A stretch of DNA of 64,000 nucleotides from Haliotis asinina (lineage: Eukaryota > Mollusca > Gastropoda > Lepetellida > Haliotidae), in assembly GCF_037392515.1 (NCBI RefSeq), contig NC_090280.1:28773118-28837117 (forward strand). Direction: 5' to 3'. The notes under the pieces were generated by a model that did no database searches, was not told the origin of the DNA, and was given only the letters and a program-made list of their open reading frames with translations. The first letter of the stretch is position 1. Every line of letters starts with the position of its first letter. Made by a program: the position numbers and the translations under genes. Positions 32,594 through 42,969 of the stretch are shown here, piece by piece.

Positions 32594-32917
32594 AGGCAAA
32601 CTGTAGCGCAAATGGGGTTGCGCAGCATAAAGAATATGACAAGTCTTCTTATATGCGAGCGAAGCAACGTACTTTCCATGAAAAATATTTTTCATGTCAA
32701 AATAAAATATCGCCACCATCAAAGGTACACTCCCATATCCTCACTTGGCTGTGCTCTCACATTTCTTACCCCATGTTTAGTAATTACTCACGTGAAATTT
32801 GTTTTATTCAACATTCTAAGCGCCACTCGTGCCATTCAGATCGTTCTTCGCCTCCATTACCCCCGAATCGCATGTAAAGAGGACTAGTCATTTGCCCATT
32901 TGCGCTACAGTTTGCCT
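32594..32917. mobile_element. MITE-like element with 23-bp perfect terminal inverted repeats
   Basis: The left end (32594-32616) begins AGGCAAACTGTAG and ends CAAATGGG. The right end (32895-32917) is its exact reverse complement, CCCATTTG...CTACAGTTTGCCT. The 324-bp element has no transposase and reads as a non-autonomous DNA transposon. Its interior and right end recur, diverged, at 46213-46413. No convincing target duplication was found. Confidence 0.8.
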
Positions 32918-32934
32918 GTCCTCTGATATGGAGA

Positions 32935-33190
32935 TGGAAGGGGTGGTGATAGTGGCGGTTAGGCTGGGGAGGTGAACTAGGGTGGTCACGATGACGGGGT
33001 TGGTGGAGGATGATAGGGGTAGTTATGGTGACAGCTGGTGGAGGATGATAGGGTGGTTACGGTGACAGCTGGAGAAGAAGATATGGATGGTGACAGTTGG
33101 TGGGGATGGTTATGGATTTATGGTGACGGGTACTGAGGATAGCATGCATGGCAACGATTGGTGGGGATGGTTATGGTGTTATGATGAGGC

Positions 33191-33257
<67 letters not shown>

Positions 33258-33380
33258 CGGGGGGTGGGGGTTGCTAAGGGGGTGGGGGGTGGGGGTGGTA
33301 GGATGGTTATGGTGACGGGTAGTGGGCATAGTGAGGATGGTGACGGTTTGGGGCATGGTAGGGATGGCAGGATAGTGGTG
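32935..33380. repeat. G-rich minisatellite with embedded (GT)n
   Basis: GGTGGGGATGGTTATGGTGA and GGTGGAGGATGATAGGG words recur, strongly purine-biased on plus. A (GT)n run of about 30 units lies at 33195-33256 and is followed by G-runs. Frames reading poly-Val/Cys or His-Thr are microsatellite artefacts. Confidence 0.8.
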
Positions 33381-34531
33381 GTAGTGACAGTGACAGACTT
33401 GAGAGGTGTCAGAGGAAAAAGGATAAGAGTTAATATGATATTTGATTTATCATTAAGCATATAGTCTAATCACTTAATCCTGACCGTCTAAGCCAGGAAT
33501 CAAACTGTGTGTGAGACAAGTGTCTGACGATCTGGTGAAGCAAAGGTTTGGTGTGCGTCGAGCTCTAAAGTACGAAAACTGAACATTTAAATATCTTTAA
33601 AGACAAACGAACCGCAGACATAGTAAACGTGATAGACGGTGTTACTCACGTGTGATATCAACTCCTGACCACTGTCCAGTTCAACATCGCCGATGTGCAC
33701 ATGACACACTTCACATGTGGTAAATTTGAAATAGGGGAAAAGAGGCAGGGGAAGTCATATGACATTGCATAATATCATGACGTCATTGTCCGGAATCAAC
33801 AGGGCAGATTCGGTTTGAACTGGTCGACCAACTCTCTTCGGACAATGCTCTAAATCAAGTATAAAGCTGTACACGTTGAGAGGAACGAAGGAAAACATGT
33901 GCTCCACATGGGCTTGAGAGCTGCGAGAGCGGCCCATGTTGAGGATATTAAACTGGCCCAGCTGTAAGCTATTTGATATCACACCAAATATGGGCCCTCT
34001 TGACACTGGTGTGGGAGAGTAGTTTCCGAGCGGTACAACATTTACAATACAATTATGTCGAGTAGCAAAGTCGAACTCAGACGTATATAGTTGTTATTAA
34101 GCCTCGTGTCGTGTGTGGTTATACGGCTGTTTGTGAACACTGTAACTTCAGTCGACGACCTATTCGGCGTCCTCTACGACAGCATCATAGTTGCATAGCC
34201 CTGTGCTTTGCAGAGTGAGGGTATGATCTCACAGGTCATAAATTTGTCGAGTCTGCAAACTGAGTGTGCAAACACAATGTCATTTGAAATTTACCGTACT
34301 ATTTTTTGTAACATGTCTTTTTCTTGAACTAATTGAATCTAGCATTGCTCCAAGTCTACACCAGATGAAAGGTTAGCCCATGGATGAATAGTAACTCTAA
34401 AAATATTGATGTGGATAAGCAGTATAAAGGACGCCAGTTCGTCAGAGTGACACTTATATATTTTTTAGAAATTATCATTTATACTACATCTATTAATCAT
34501 CAAATAAGAGACTTGTGCAAGTCTAGAGGTG
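33381..34531. other. Non-genic stretch, one unassigned open frame
   Basis: A minus-strand frame (34006-33755, 83 codons, GTG start or CCACACCAG acceptor) has a fairly protein-like composition but matches nothing I recognise. No other feature. Confidence 0.3.
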
Positions 34532-34764
34532 AGCGAGTGAGTACCTTTTGTTTTACGTCGCACTCAGTAACTTTCCAGCTATATGGCGGTGGTCTGTAAA
34601 TAATCGAGTCTGGACAAGGCAATAAAATGATCAAAAGCATGAGCATCGATCAACGCAACTAGGATACGATGTCATGTGTCCACCTTGACCACCTGATCCC
34701 GTCAGTCGCTTCCTACGACAAACATGGGTAACTGAAAATCACTTCTAACCCGTCTAAGGGTGCA
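34532..34764 (-). repeat. Family 2 SINE, near-complete
   Basis: GAGCGAGTGAGTACC, TACGTCGCACTCAGTAACTT, GGTCTGTAAATAATCGAGTC and GATCCCGTCAGTCGC. Confidence 0.85.
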
Positions 34765-34904
34765 ACCTGCGACAAATCGGTGTACGTTCAGTAGGTTTGG
34801 ATGATTTGGGCACATACTGTATCAGAGTTGTACACATCATGTTCATTGGCATTTAAAAGTAATTGACCAATCTGCAGGTTAGATTGTAAGCCACTGGGTA
34901 ATAA

Positions 34905-35235
34905 TACTAGTAGTTGCAGAAGAAGCACTAACAGTGGTGTAGTCGTAGGAGGAGAGGTGGCAGCTGTAGCAGCAGAAGGGGCAGTAGTCCTGGAGGTAGT
35001 AGCATTAACATGAGCGGTAGTAACAACAGTGTTTGCAGAGTAGTGGTAACAGCAGTAATATTTGCAGTAGTATTTGTACTAACAAATCAACAGTGATAGT
35101 ATCCGCAGCAATAGCAGTAGCAGTAGTAATAATATCCAGCACCAGTAATATTTGCAGTAGTAGCATCATGCGTTGCAGTAGCAGCACCAGTAGCAGTAGC
35201 AGCAAAAGCGGCAGCAGTAGTAGTAGTAGATCAAT
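34905..35235. repeat. (CAG/TAG)n-type imperfect trinucleotide array
   Basis: Interspersed AGTAGCAG, GGTAGTAGCA and AGTAATATTTGCAGTAG words; densest at 35150-35235. Frames read poly-Ser or poly-Leu and are not genes. Confidence 0.8.
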
Positions 35236-36240
35236 TTCTGACGTTAACTTTGAACTGATTAAAAGCTCTATGTGTCTTTAAACTAACGTCATCAACACCC
35301 ACTAACACCGCCAAATTATCATTATCGGCCTGCTACAGAAATAAAATCTCGGAGTCAACAACAACGCCCAAAGCCGTTAACCCCGCTGATGGCGAGTAAA
35401 TATGCCCTGCAGTGCATCCCTTTAGTTCCCGAAGTCTACCTTGCACGCAGGAACGTATCTGGCGGTACCGGTCGCCCTCTGATCTTTGCACCAGTAAAGT
35501 GGGCTCACTAAACACCACAGTTTCGAGTATACATGTATACTTTTCTTAAGCACGGAGAGGTAAGGTGTCAAAACAGGACACGCACGCTTATATTTCGAAA
35601 TCGAGCTTTGCCAAGGGTTCCAGATCATAAATAAAACGGTACATTAACGACTGGCGTATATAATTGTCCATTATATAGGGTGTCCGCAGTAAAGAGGTTC
35701 GATAACATCCGAGTCCCCTAACATTGAACTTGTTTGCAGAAGCAACAATGATTCATAGATTCCAGAATATATATCATTTAACTCATTTAATTTAAAAGAA
35801 GTCCCCAGTGACGTTCGGGGACTCTACGGTGAATCAGTGACCAAAAGCTGAGAGCAGAGGTTCAACGGAGCCAAGGTGCACAAAGAGCACCATGACCCAT
35901 ATGTTCACACGGTGTCTATTATACGATCCCTTCAACCACTAAGTACGTTTGCTGTTAAGACTGTGTAATCCAACACTACAAGGTGTTTGTTTGGTAACAT
36001 AATACTCTGACCTTGCGTTAATCGGACACAGCACGAAGAGGTCATTGTTGACACTCTTGTAAATACCCTCTGGAGAAGGATACAAACTTCTGAAGAAGGA
36101 TACTAGGGACACAGAGATGTGGGACCACTGGCACCCCACTCCACCTTACTGGACTAAGCACCAGCCAAGGAACGACACTGAACTTGGGTTGACATTCAAC
36201 CCAAGACTAACGTATAGTCTCCGAATATACATTAATTTGA
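35236..36240. other. Non-genic stretch, nothing recognised
   Basis: A somewhat GC-richer patch at 35340-35500 has a 61-codon minus frame without a domain. Otherwise nothing. Confidence 0.35.
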
Positions 36241-36402
36241 TGGTGTGAGCGAGTATGGCTTTACGACGCTTTTAGCAACATTCCAACAATATCACGGCGG
36301 GGAACACCGGAAATGGGCTTCAGACATTGCAATTATGTTGGTAATCGAACCCGGGCCTTCAGCGTGACCATCGAAAGCTTTAACCGCTTCCCTATCTCCC
36401 CT
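36241..36402 (-). repeat. Family 1 SINE, full-length
   Basis: GTGTGAGCGAGTATGGCTTT, CAATATCACGGCGGGGAACA, GGTAATCGAACCCGGG (B box) and CTTTAACCGC. Confidence 0.85.
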
Positions 36403-36407
36403 ATTTT

Positions 36408-36640
36408 GATAGAAACTTTCAGAGGAAATCTAGACCTGCTATATTTAGAGCTTCTGCATTGCAGAAAGGGCTGGGCAGTAGAGAAAAAAATACGGTACAA
36501 GGTCTTTGAGAGACTGAGGAGCCCAAGTGAGATGTGCTATATAGTAAGGGGAAATCTTCACTTTCATTTCCGGTTTTAGCATTGTAGAAAGGCTGGGCAG
36601 AGGGGAAAATAATGAGGTTTAGGAACTGTGAGACTGACTA
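36408..36640 (-). repeat. Two tandem family 3 copies (partial)
   Basis: GAGGAAATCTAGACCTGC, GCATTGCAGAAAGGGCTGGG and AGAGACTGAG mark the first copy. From 36548, a second copy has GCATTGTAGAAAGGCTGGGC and GGAACTGTGAGACTGACT. Confidence 0.7.
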
Positions 36641-36764
36641 ATTTAACTCATACATATTCTATTCCATAGATATGTTTGTTTGAGTATATTCGCCTTGTTA
36701 GCAGATTCGCAGATTCGTCTGTCATTGGCCTGTACTCATGGGTTTCACGGAGGTGATATCCGTG

Positions 36765-36927
36765 TGTGAGTGAGTGAGTTGGATATTACGCAACTTTAAG
36801 CAATTTTTCAGCAGCATCACCTCAGGGAACACCGGGAATGGGCTTCACACATTGGACCCATGAAGGGAATCAAACCCGGACCTTTGGCGTGAGGAGCGAA
36901 AGATTTAACCATTAAGGAAACGGGTCC
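36765..36927 (-). repeat. Family 1 SINE, full-length, diverged
   Basis: GAGTGAGTGAGTTGGATATT, CACCGGGAATGGGCTTCACA, GGGAATCAAACCCGG and GATTTAACCATTA. Confidence 0.8.
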
Positions 36928-37154
36928 AGTGGTACATAGTCCACAGTAGATGCCACTGAAATATTGTAGTCGGATGCGTCAGTTCTCTCTGAGTCAGAAT
37001 CGGGCTTCACACACAATTCGGGCAAATAATGTGTTCCGTTGTCCGAATGTAGCTGTGACCACTATGTGACCGATGTACATCAATAGCTGTACCCAGTGCC
37101 CCTCTCACTGTGCGTGCTAGGCTGAAACTTATTTTCATTGTAACAAATAAGGGA

Positions 37155-37262
37155 ACAAATCCTGAGGACATCTAGACTTGCTTCATGTAGTGTTTTCGCT
37201 TTGCAGAGAGGGCTAGGCAGTAGGGACAATTATGCGGTTTAAGGACTGTGAGACATGTACGT
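37155..37262 (-). repeat. Family 3 element, left half
   Basis: CATCTAGACTTGCTTCATGT, GCAGAGAGGGCTAGGCAGTA and AAGGACTGTGAGACAT. Confidence 0.7.
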
Positions 37263-37992
37263 GACTTTATAAAACTGATATGCTTTGTCGTCTATGGCTT
37301 CTTTAGAATAATAAAAGTATATACAAGTATATTTTAAACTATAGAACCATATAGATATAATATTCTTATATTAAAAGATATGCATTATGCCGAGAGACAG
37401 AGAGAGAAGAGAGAGAGACATTTACCTTGTCAGGTTCTGAACTACATATACAGCACCATTGTGTACAACGTTATTACAATCACATTGACCAACCTTAACA
37501 ACGTCATAAAGACTCAGGTAAGAGCTCGGTATAGTCACAGACGTCTTGCTACCCAGGTAGAAAAAACAACGCAATTCACGACACGCCTCATTACACTTGT
37601 CGGTGTAACACATATACTCTAGTCAGGTAGCTAATGCTTAGGTATTACCGCACCCTTTATAAAACGATATGAACCTTTAAAAATATTAAAAAATCCTTTG
37701 TGGTTTTGTCAGGAATAAGTGATCTGCGACTAAACATGTCACGCGAAGTCACGAAGTAGAAAGTGCGTTTAAAACATGCATACGGTGAAATTCATTTTTT
37801 CTGTCCATATTTGCAATGGGACATGTTATTGTGCCTCGTTCACGCACACAGCAGTTGAAACTTGTTCAGTAGAAAGTTTACAATTTAAGGTCCTTCCCAG
37901 ATATCCAGACCAAGGGCCTTGAAGTTTGGGGTTGTAACACAAACACAACACTACCCCACTAGTAATGGTCGCTGACGGCCGATACAAGAGAG
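37263..37992. other. Non-genic stretch, nothing recognised
   Basis: A short GAGAGACAGAGAGAGAAGAG purine patch at about 37391-37421. No gene. Confidence 0.35.
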
Positions 37993-38107
37993 ACAGTGAG
38001 TTTGGTTTTATGCCACGTTTAGCAATATTCCAGCAATATCACGGCAAGGGACATCTGAAATGGGCTTCACACATTGTACCCATGTATATGGAATCGACTG
38101 TTAAACC
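37993..38107 (-). repeat. Family 1 SINE, partial
   Basis: GTTTGGTTTTATGCCACG, GCAATATTCCAGCAATATCA and GAAATGGGCTTCACACATTG. The head is missing. Confidence 0.8.
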
Positions 38108-38170
38108 CCATACTTCCTGGCGATTATCGCAAATACAACGCGTACCATTTCTACACTGCCTAGGGTTACC

Positions 38171-38312
38171 TTACGGGGGTAGTCAAGCAATTAATGCGTT
38201 CGTTCGTAACGCCTAAGACCTTGTTCGATTCTCCAGATGGGTAAAATGTGTGAGGCTCTTTACCCTGGCGTGATATTGCTTATATATTGCCTGAAGGGCG
38301 TAAAATTGTACT
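38171..38312 (+). repeat. Family 1 SINE, diverged
   Basis: GGGGGTAGTCAAGCAATTAA (A-box region), CTTGTTCGATTCTCC (B box) and TGGCGTGATATTGC. Forms an inverted pair with the preceding copy. Confidence 0.7.
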
Positions 38313-38771
38313 AATATTATATTAGAACATGAAGATTTACGTTGTATTACACTATCGACTTGCCAGTCATGTGACCCTACAAACAACAGTCAGCCAATGC
38401 CCTATCACGGTAACAACATCCAATCAGATAATCAACTGGACTGCTTACCTTGCCTAGAGTCCGTGTCTCTATACACGAGGCGTAGTAAGTGTGACCGACA
38501 AACACACAGTGCTGACCCACGTGGGGCTGTATATAGATCTGTCACGTGATTTAATTTAGTCATATGTTGACCTAGAAAGGGAACAATGTAAAAATGTTGT
38601 CAACAGGTTGGTGAGTGTAAATCAGTGGCCGTGAGATTGAAGAAACTAAACTGCTAATTAGGACTATTTATATAATCAGTTATTAACAAAACATTACTAT
38701 ATTTGTTGGTTGCTAGGCAGTTATATTTCTTGTTTACGCGACTGAGAGTGTCTGTGTGTATATGAGAGAGA

Positions 38772-38807
<36 letters not shown>

Positions 38808-38942
38808 CTGCTCATGTCAGTATCAGCGTGCTTAACGTCACCCAGCTACGATCCAGCTTTACACGTCCCCAGCACTTACAAAGTCCAGTTCAGAGCAGAC
38901 AGTCCTGTAGATGACATCATGAGCAACGCTCCTCGTAACAAG
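38313..38942. other. Non-genic stretch with (AG)n microsatellite
   Basis: A (GA)n run of about 20 units lies at 38764-38806. Otherwise no feature recognised. Confidence 0.5.
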
Positions 38943-39082
38943 GAGAGCGAGCGAGTTTAGTTTTACGCCGCTTCTATATAGCGATATTCCAAAAAATATC
39001 AGACAACAGTGAGTTCTTCACACATTGATCCCTGGTCTTAGGCATGACCAGCCTACACCTTAACCACTAGACTATCCCGTCT
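38943..39082 (-). repeat. Family 1 SINE, diverged
   Basis: GAGCGAGTTTAGTTTTACGC, TTCTTCACACATTGATCCC and CCTTAACCACTAGACTATCC. Confidence 0.75.
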
Positions 39083-39148
39083 GAATACGAACATATGGAC
39101 AACAATACATATAACATGTCTACTGGAGATTGTATACTATACATTGTG

Positions 39149-39290
39149 GGGTCGGTGGGATAGCCTGGTGGTTAAAGTGTCCGCACGTCACGAAGACCTG
39201 CGTTTGATTCCCCACATGGGTATAACGTGACGCCAATATACGATGTTCTCTGCACTGATATTGTTTGCATATTGCTAAAAGCGGCTACGA
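39149..39290 (+). repeat. Family 1 SINE, full-length
   Basis: GGTGGGATAGCCTGGTGGTT (A box), CTGCGTTTGATTCCCC (diverged B box), CCCACATGGGTATAACGTG and GCATATTGCTAAAAGCGGC. With the previous copy it makes a head-to-head pair. Confidence 0.8.
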
Positions 39291-39365
39291 GTGAACGTTC
39301 CAACCAGCAGGCCAACCTGTCCCCCCGGAATATGTTGTGGAGCCTGTGGGTAGTTACCTTCAAGG

Positions 39366-39484
39366 GGGGTAGTAGTAGTAGCAGTAGTAGTAGTAGTAAT
39401 AATAGTAGTAGTAATAGAAATAGTAATAACAGTAGTAGTAGTAGTAGCAGCAGTAATAGTAGTAAGAGCAGGAGCAGCAGCAGC

Positions 39485-39518
<34 letters not shown>
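39366..39518. repeat. (AGT/AGC)n trinucleotide array
   Basis: About 50 near-perfect AGT/AGC/AAT triplets. Frames read poly-Ser (plus) and poly-Thr (minus); not genes. It runs straight into a family 2 fragment. Confidence 0.9.
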
Positions 39519-39519
<1 letters not shown>

Positions 39520-39610
39520 ATCCAGTGATCAAAATCATGAGCATCGATCTACACAGCTGGGTTGCGATGACGTATGTCAACCATGCAAGTCAGCGATCAT
39601 GACAAGGGTA
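39519..39610 (-). repeat. Family 2 SINE fragment fused to trinucleotide array
   Basis: Begins at CCAGTGATCAAAATCATGAG and continues GCATCGATCTACACAGCTGG. The whole tail half of the element is replaced by the triplet array. Confidence 0.75.
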
Positions 39611-40285
39611 AAACCAATAGCTGAGTGAAATTCAGCGGAGTGCCACGTGGACCAAATGCCAAAAAATTAAATACATAACAGTTGAAGATATAAATAGAGG
39701 TATAAGCAACTGCATCTGGCAGCTGTGGAAGTAGAAGGGCAATATAACTGGAATACTGAGGAGTGCGACGTTAAACAAAGCACAAACTCCAAGAGGGCAA
39801 TTCGACATGTCAAATGGTCAAATGTCAGGCCTGGTTTAAAACACAATCGACACACGCCTCATCGTGTTAATGATAAGGAAGCATAAAACCTTTAGGATGA
39901 CAACTTCTTGGATGAAAGTCTACAGCTAAACGTCGCTCTATGCAATAAACAAAAAAATGTTATCAGTAAAACCGTGTGTCTCAATCTGACTCGCCAACTT
40001 GAAGAGTGCCGATCAAACAGTTAGTGTTACCGACGGTGTTCCAGTCACACATAGTGGCCTTCAACCCCCAGGATACAAATGCAATTATCTACTCGTATAA
40101 CGAACTGGCTCTCTTGTCCAAGCCACTTCCTGTATACTGTAGTCGAAAAGCTTAACTGACTGTCCCTTTGTTTTCGCTACAACCTAGGTTTATAGAAGGC
40201 ATTTTACTACGAAATTCAACGAAGAGGCATAAAATCTTTCTAAATGCTCGTCAAAACACCTGTGACTAGGCAGCTGTAATTCACA
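39611..40285. other. Non-genic stretch, minor SINE scrap
   Basis: A short family 2-like scrap (TAACTGGAATACTGAGGAGT) at about 39737-39772. Nothing else recognised. Confidence 0.35.
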
Positions 40286-40289
40286 ATTG

Positions 40290-40770
40290 ACAAACGTAGA
40301 TGTGGTTCACCATGAACAACGACAGTTGTGGTTCACAAAGAACAAAGTTATCCCTGATTCGAACAGGGACAGTTGTCATTCACAATGAACAGAGGAAGCC
40401 GTGATTTACATTGGACAAAGGCAGCTGTGTTTCAGTGAAACTGTGATTCAAAATGAACAACGACAGGCGTGATTAACAATGAACAAAGACAACTGTGTTT
40501 TACATTGAACACAATCAGCTGTGATTGAACAACGGCAGTATGGTTCACAAAGAACAAAGGCAAATGTGATTCACAGTGAAGATAGACAGATGTGATTCAG
40601 AACGGACAAACGCAGCTGTGACTTGCAGTGAACAAGAACCGCTGTGATTCACAAAGATTAGGGGGGATGTGTGACTAACAATGAACAAAGGTAGCTGTGA
40701 TTCACAATGAACAAAGGCAGCTGTGATTCACAATGAACAAAGGCAGCTGTGTTTCACAGTGCGATACGAG
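40290..40770. repeat. 26-bp minisatellite, about 18 copies
   Basis: Unit GCTGTGATTCACAATGAACA plus AAGGCA. The last three units are almost identical, earlier ones diverged. Confidence 0.85.
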
Positions 40771-41494
40771 CTATGACAACTTAAGTGAAGAATGGTCATA
40801 AGTTGTCATTGTTTCTTAGTGTTCTCATTAATCAGCACCTTTGCTCTGGACACATGTTCGTCGCTCTTGTTATCATTCTTTTCGCTGTAGAGTCGATGCT
40901 AGCACAGATATATACGTACATCGGCTACAGAAATCTACCCTAAACAATGCCAAAATATTGCAACGTATCCAGTACCCTAACCGGAGGACGGACAGGTTCA
41001 TATTTCGCAACTCAAACCCGAATGTAGTTGTTCCCGTTCAGCTGAGTAGGACTGGTACAGTGCACTGCGAAACACTTGTCGCTGTTTATGCTCGTTTCTT
41101 ATATAACACAATCAATTGCATCTAATACAACAGGAAGACAACGCCGAAAAGCGGAATAGGGTCGCCCTTGGGTGCGTTTCTGTACACATAAACGTACCTG
41201 GGGTGCATTCACTATTCAATGGACGGGTCACTGTTCGTCATGCCTGCCTTTGATAACAAATAACGTCAGTGTTCCATATAGGTGTAAATATTTATCCAAC
41301 ATGACTATTCATCACATATGCACTGTAAATCGCGGGTTTCACCTCACCAACAGATCATAAAGGGTGTCATTGTTCATCATTGGTGCTATTGGTCACTATT
41401 CATGCAATTTGCTATTGTTCATCATTCGTCGCAATGTTCATTTCGGCTGCTATTGTACAAGGAGGCGCAACTGTTTATCAAAGGTTCGACAAGT
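40771..41494. other. Non-genic stretch, nothing recognised
   Basis: Open frames of 60-94 codons without domains. A loose repetition of TTCATCATTSGT words at 41365-41435. Confidence 0.35.
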
Positions 41495-41590
41495 TGGTTT
41501 GTTGTTTAACGCCATGCTCAGAAATATATATATTCCAGCTATACTTAGGAGGTCTGAGGATAATCGAGTCTGGACCAGACAATCCCTTTC
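41495..41590 (-). repeat. Family 2 SINE, tail fragment
   Basis: GTTGTTTAACGCCATGCTCA, TATTCCAGCTATACTTAGG and TAATCGAGTCTGGACCAGAC. Confidence 0.7.
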
Positions 41591-41850
41591 TGTTATATTT
41601 AATGACACTTGCATCTCAGATGAACGCCATCTTTGTTGAATCACGTAACTTGCCAGGAAGTACGGCGTCTCTAACGAACAATGTCGTTGAACTATAGAAT
41701 CTGTGATGAAGATGCTTATACGTACATGTGCAACTTGTATGTCATTCTTCTTTTTTTTCGTTGCTGGAGACAGAATTCGCAGTAATCTTTCATTATATTA
41801 TTGAGGCAAGCTTGTTCGAGAATAGCCAGACGTGATATATCTTTATTTGT

Positions 41851-41997
41851 GAGGGGGTGGTGGAGTAGCCTAGTGGTTTAAGACCCGGGTTCGATTTCCC
41901 TCATGGGTACAATGTATGAAGCCAATTTCTGGTGTCCCTCCAGTGATATTACTGAAATATTGCTAAATAAGGCGTAAATACAAAATCACTCACTCAT
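41851..41997 (+). repeat. Family 1 SINE, internally deleted head
   Basis: GGTGGAGTAGCCTAGTGGTT (A box) is followed almost at once by GACCCGGGTTCGATTTCCC (B box), so about 20 bp between the boxes are lost. The end is CACTCACTCA. Confidence 0.85.
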
Positions 41998-42175
41998 TTC
42001 TCATTTCGTGGAGTCGAGAACACGACATACACCTCGACAGATTACATTTTGTGCTTTATGTGTCTAGTCACGGTATTGATGTATTCCAGGTTTTTTACAA
42101 GTTAGTGAATTACAGGGACTGTAAGCCGTCGTGCGTGATTGTTTACATCAGACTTTCTTTTCGTATCACATAGTA

Positions 42176-42350
42176 GTTCGACAGCATTCGAGTCTGGACC
42201 AGACAATCAAGTGATTGAACACCAATCCACTCAACATGAATACGATGACATGAATCAACCATGTAAGTAGTTAGAGAGCATAACGACTCAATCGCCTCGT
42301 ACAAGAGTGCCATTTGTAAAACCTGTATTAACCCGGAATCGTCTCGGTTT
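42176..42350 (-). repeat. Family 2 SINE, partial
   Basis: TTCGAGTCTGGACCAGACAA, CAAGTGATTGAACACC and TTAACCCGGAATCG. Confidence 0.65.
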
Positions 42351-42724
42351 ATTGCGTGGATTGGTCGATAGAGCCAGACATACAACGATAGCATTTCTCT
42401 TCTGAATCCCAAACCGGATGTGGTTTACAAGTGCAATTTGTGCGCTTTCTCCACACGGCATAACGTACCGAGATGACTCACAGCAGGCTCCCAGTCAAGG
42501 GTCACAGAGTACTTTGAGGTAAGGTAGGGCAAAAGGGGTTTGCCTTACAGGTAACTGGAATAAGAGCTTTGCAAATGCGTATCTCAGGATATACCAAGAA
42601 TTCTACACTAGATGACCCTGGTATGCTAACTGGAAATAATGTTTTGTTTTGCAAAACGGCAGGACGTAACTTGAGATTTGTACTGTCAAAGTTGGGGCTG
42701 GACATGGTCCTCTGAGACGGACGG

Positions 42725-42768
42725 GCAGGTGGAGGTAGTCTAGTGGTTAAAGCGTTCGCCGTCACGAA
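42725..42768 (+). repeat. Family 1 SINE, head only
   Basis: AGGTGGAGGTAGTCTAGTGG and TTAAAGCGTTCGCCGTCACG; ends before the B box. Confidence 0.65.
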
Positions 42769-42879
42769 TTATTTGGCTGCCCAACGCCTCTCGTTAGTAA
42801 AATACCTCGTAAACTCTATGGATGAAAACGTCTAGGTTTTCACACGATTGACGTTTTGATGTTTGCCTTATACCGTTCT

Positions 42880-42881
<2 letters not shown>

Positions 42882-42969
<88 letters not shown>
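42882..42969. repeat. (AC)n microsatellite
   Basis: About 43 uninterrupted AC dinucleotides. Confidence 0.97.

Noticed and set aside
33087..33464. Poly-Cys/Val and His-Thr open frames
   Set aside because: Produced by the (GT)n microsatellite and G-rich repeat.
33755..34006. Protein-like 83-codon minus frame
   Set aside because: Composition is plausible, but there is no ATG at the start, no domain I recognise and no partner exon.
35033..35281. Poly-serine frame, and the similar one at 39227-39628
   Set aside because: Read-through of trinucleotide arrays; continues into SINE sequence.
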